A DNA stretch of 48,585 nucleotides, taken from assembly GCA_001184405.1 (NCBI GenBank), contig LFMX01000040.1, forward strand, positions 1-48,585, in the 5' to 3' direction. The stretch is from Candidatus Burkholderia humilis. Its GTDB lineage: Bacteria > Pseudomonadota > Gammaproteobacteria > Burkholderiales > Burkholderiaceae. A model generated the notes under the pieces. It was given only the letters and a program-made list of their open reading frames with translations. It did not search any database and was not told where the DNA came from. This document shows, piece after piece, positions 48,585 through 48,585 of the stretch; positions within the stretch are counted from its first letter, which is position 1, and each line of letters opens with the position of its first letter. The position numbers were made by a program, and so were the translations under genes.

Positions 48585-48585
48585 A

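Overview
The window looks like a chromosome segment of a Burkholderia sensu lato bacterium (Paraburkholderia/Caballeronia type). The basis is high GC, a MetH split into two genes, PhaM and an intracellular PhaZ, the rfaE2-coaX-birA neighbourhood, and a lanthanide-type methanol dehydrogenase next to tetrahydromethanopterin (H4MPT) genes. This assignment is inference from gene content and protein style; no database was searched.

Layout. 1-8601: methionine synthase (metH2 partial, metH1), DUF3567, an alpha/beta hydrolase, DUF3108, a divergent IclR/fumarylacetoacetate-hydrolase pair, an enoyl-CoA hydratase and PhaM. 8602-14230: a frameshifted MerR/B12-type regulator, a di-iron ferritin-like protein, rfaE2, a SPOR-like remnant, coaX, a 5'-truncated birA ending in a 28-base G run, a group II intron 3' end, and a broken membrane-protein gene. 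14238-29778: a one-carbon island. The xoxF/xoxG/xoxJ cluster with its 'quinoprotein relay' accessory genes is read on the minus strand. A divergent H4MPT set (phhB, mptG, mtdB, ATP-grasp, mch, RimK-like, CitG-like, fae, a small cysteine protein, a folB-like fragment) follows. 29779-30032: a 111-bp perfect inverted repeat built from a second group II intron 3' end. 30023-37304: a VWA pseudogene, GNAT, MoxR ATPase, two cytochromes c, DUF1232, DUF1841, nth, rsxB and a TetR regulator. 37377-45078: phaZ, GH15 glucoamylase-like, DUF3096, lactonase, pagP and a CorA/ZntB transporter. 45111-48585: an ftsK remnant, a second copy of the first intron end, and proV/proW.

The strongest theme is gene decay. 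About twenty coding regions carry frameshifts, in-frame stops or truncations, while housekeeping genes such as metH1, rfaE2, coaX, nth, moxR and rsxB are open. The methanol to formaldehyde to formate route is hit especially hard: xoxF, xoxG, xoxJ and the RimK-like gene are open, but fae, mtdB, mch, mptG, the SoxYZ-like carrier and the active-type zinc hydrolase are broken. Several lesions are nonsense codons (fae, VWA, ftsK, ATP-grasp) and some are short perfect tandem duplications (7, 35 and 92 bp) that shift the frame. This fits a genome undergoing reduction, such as a host-restricted symbiont. The G run, the perfect palindromes and the duplicated joins also fit assembly error, and the sequence alone cannot separate these fully.
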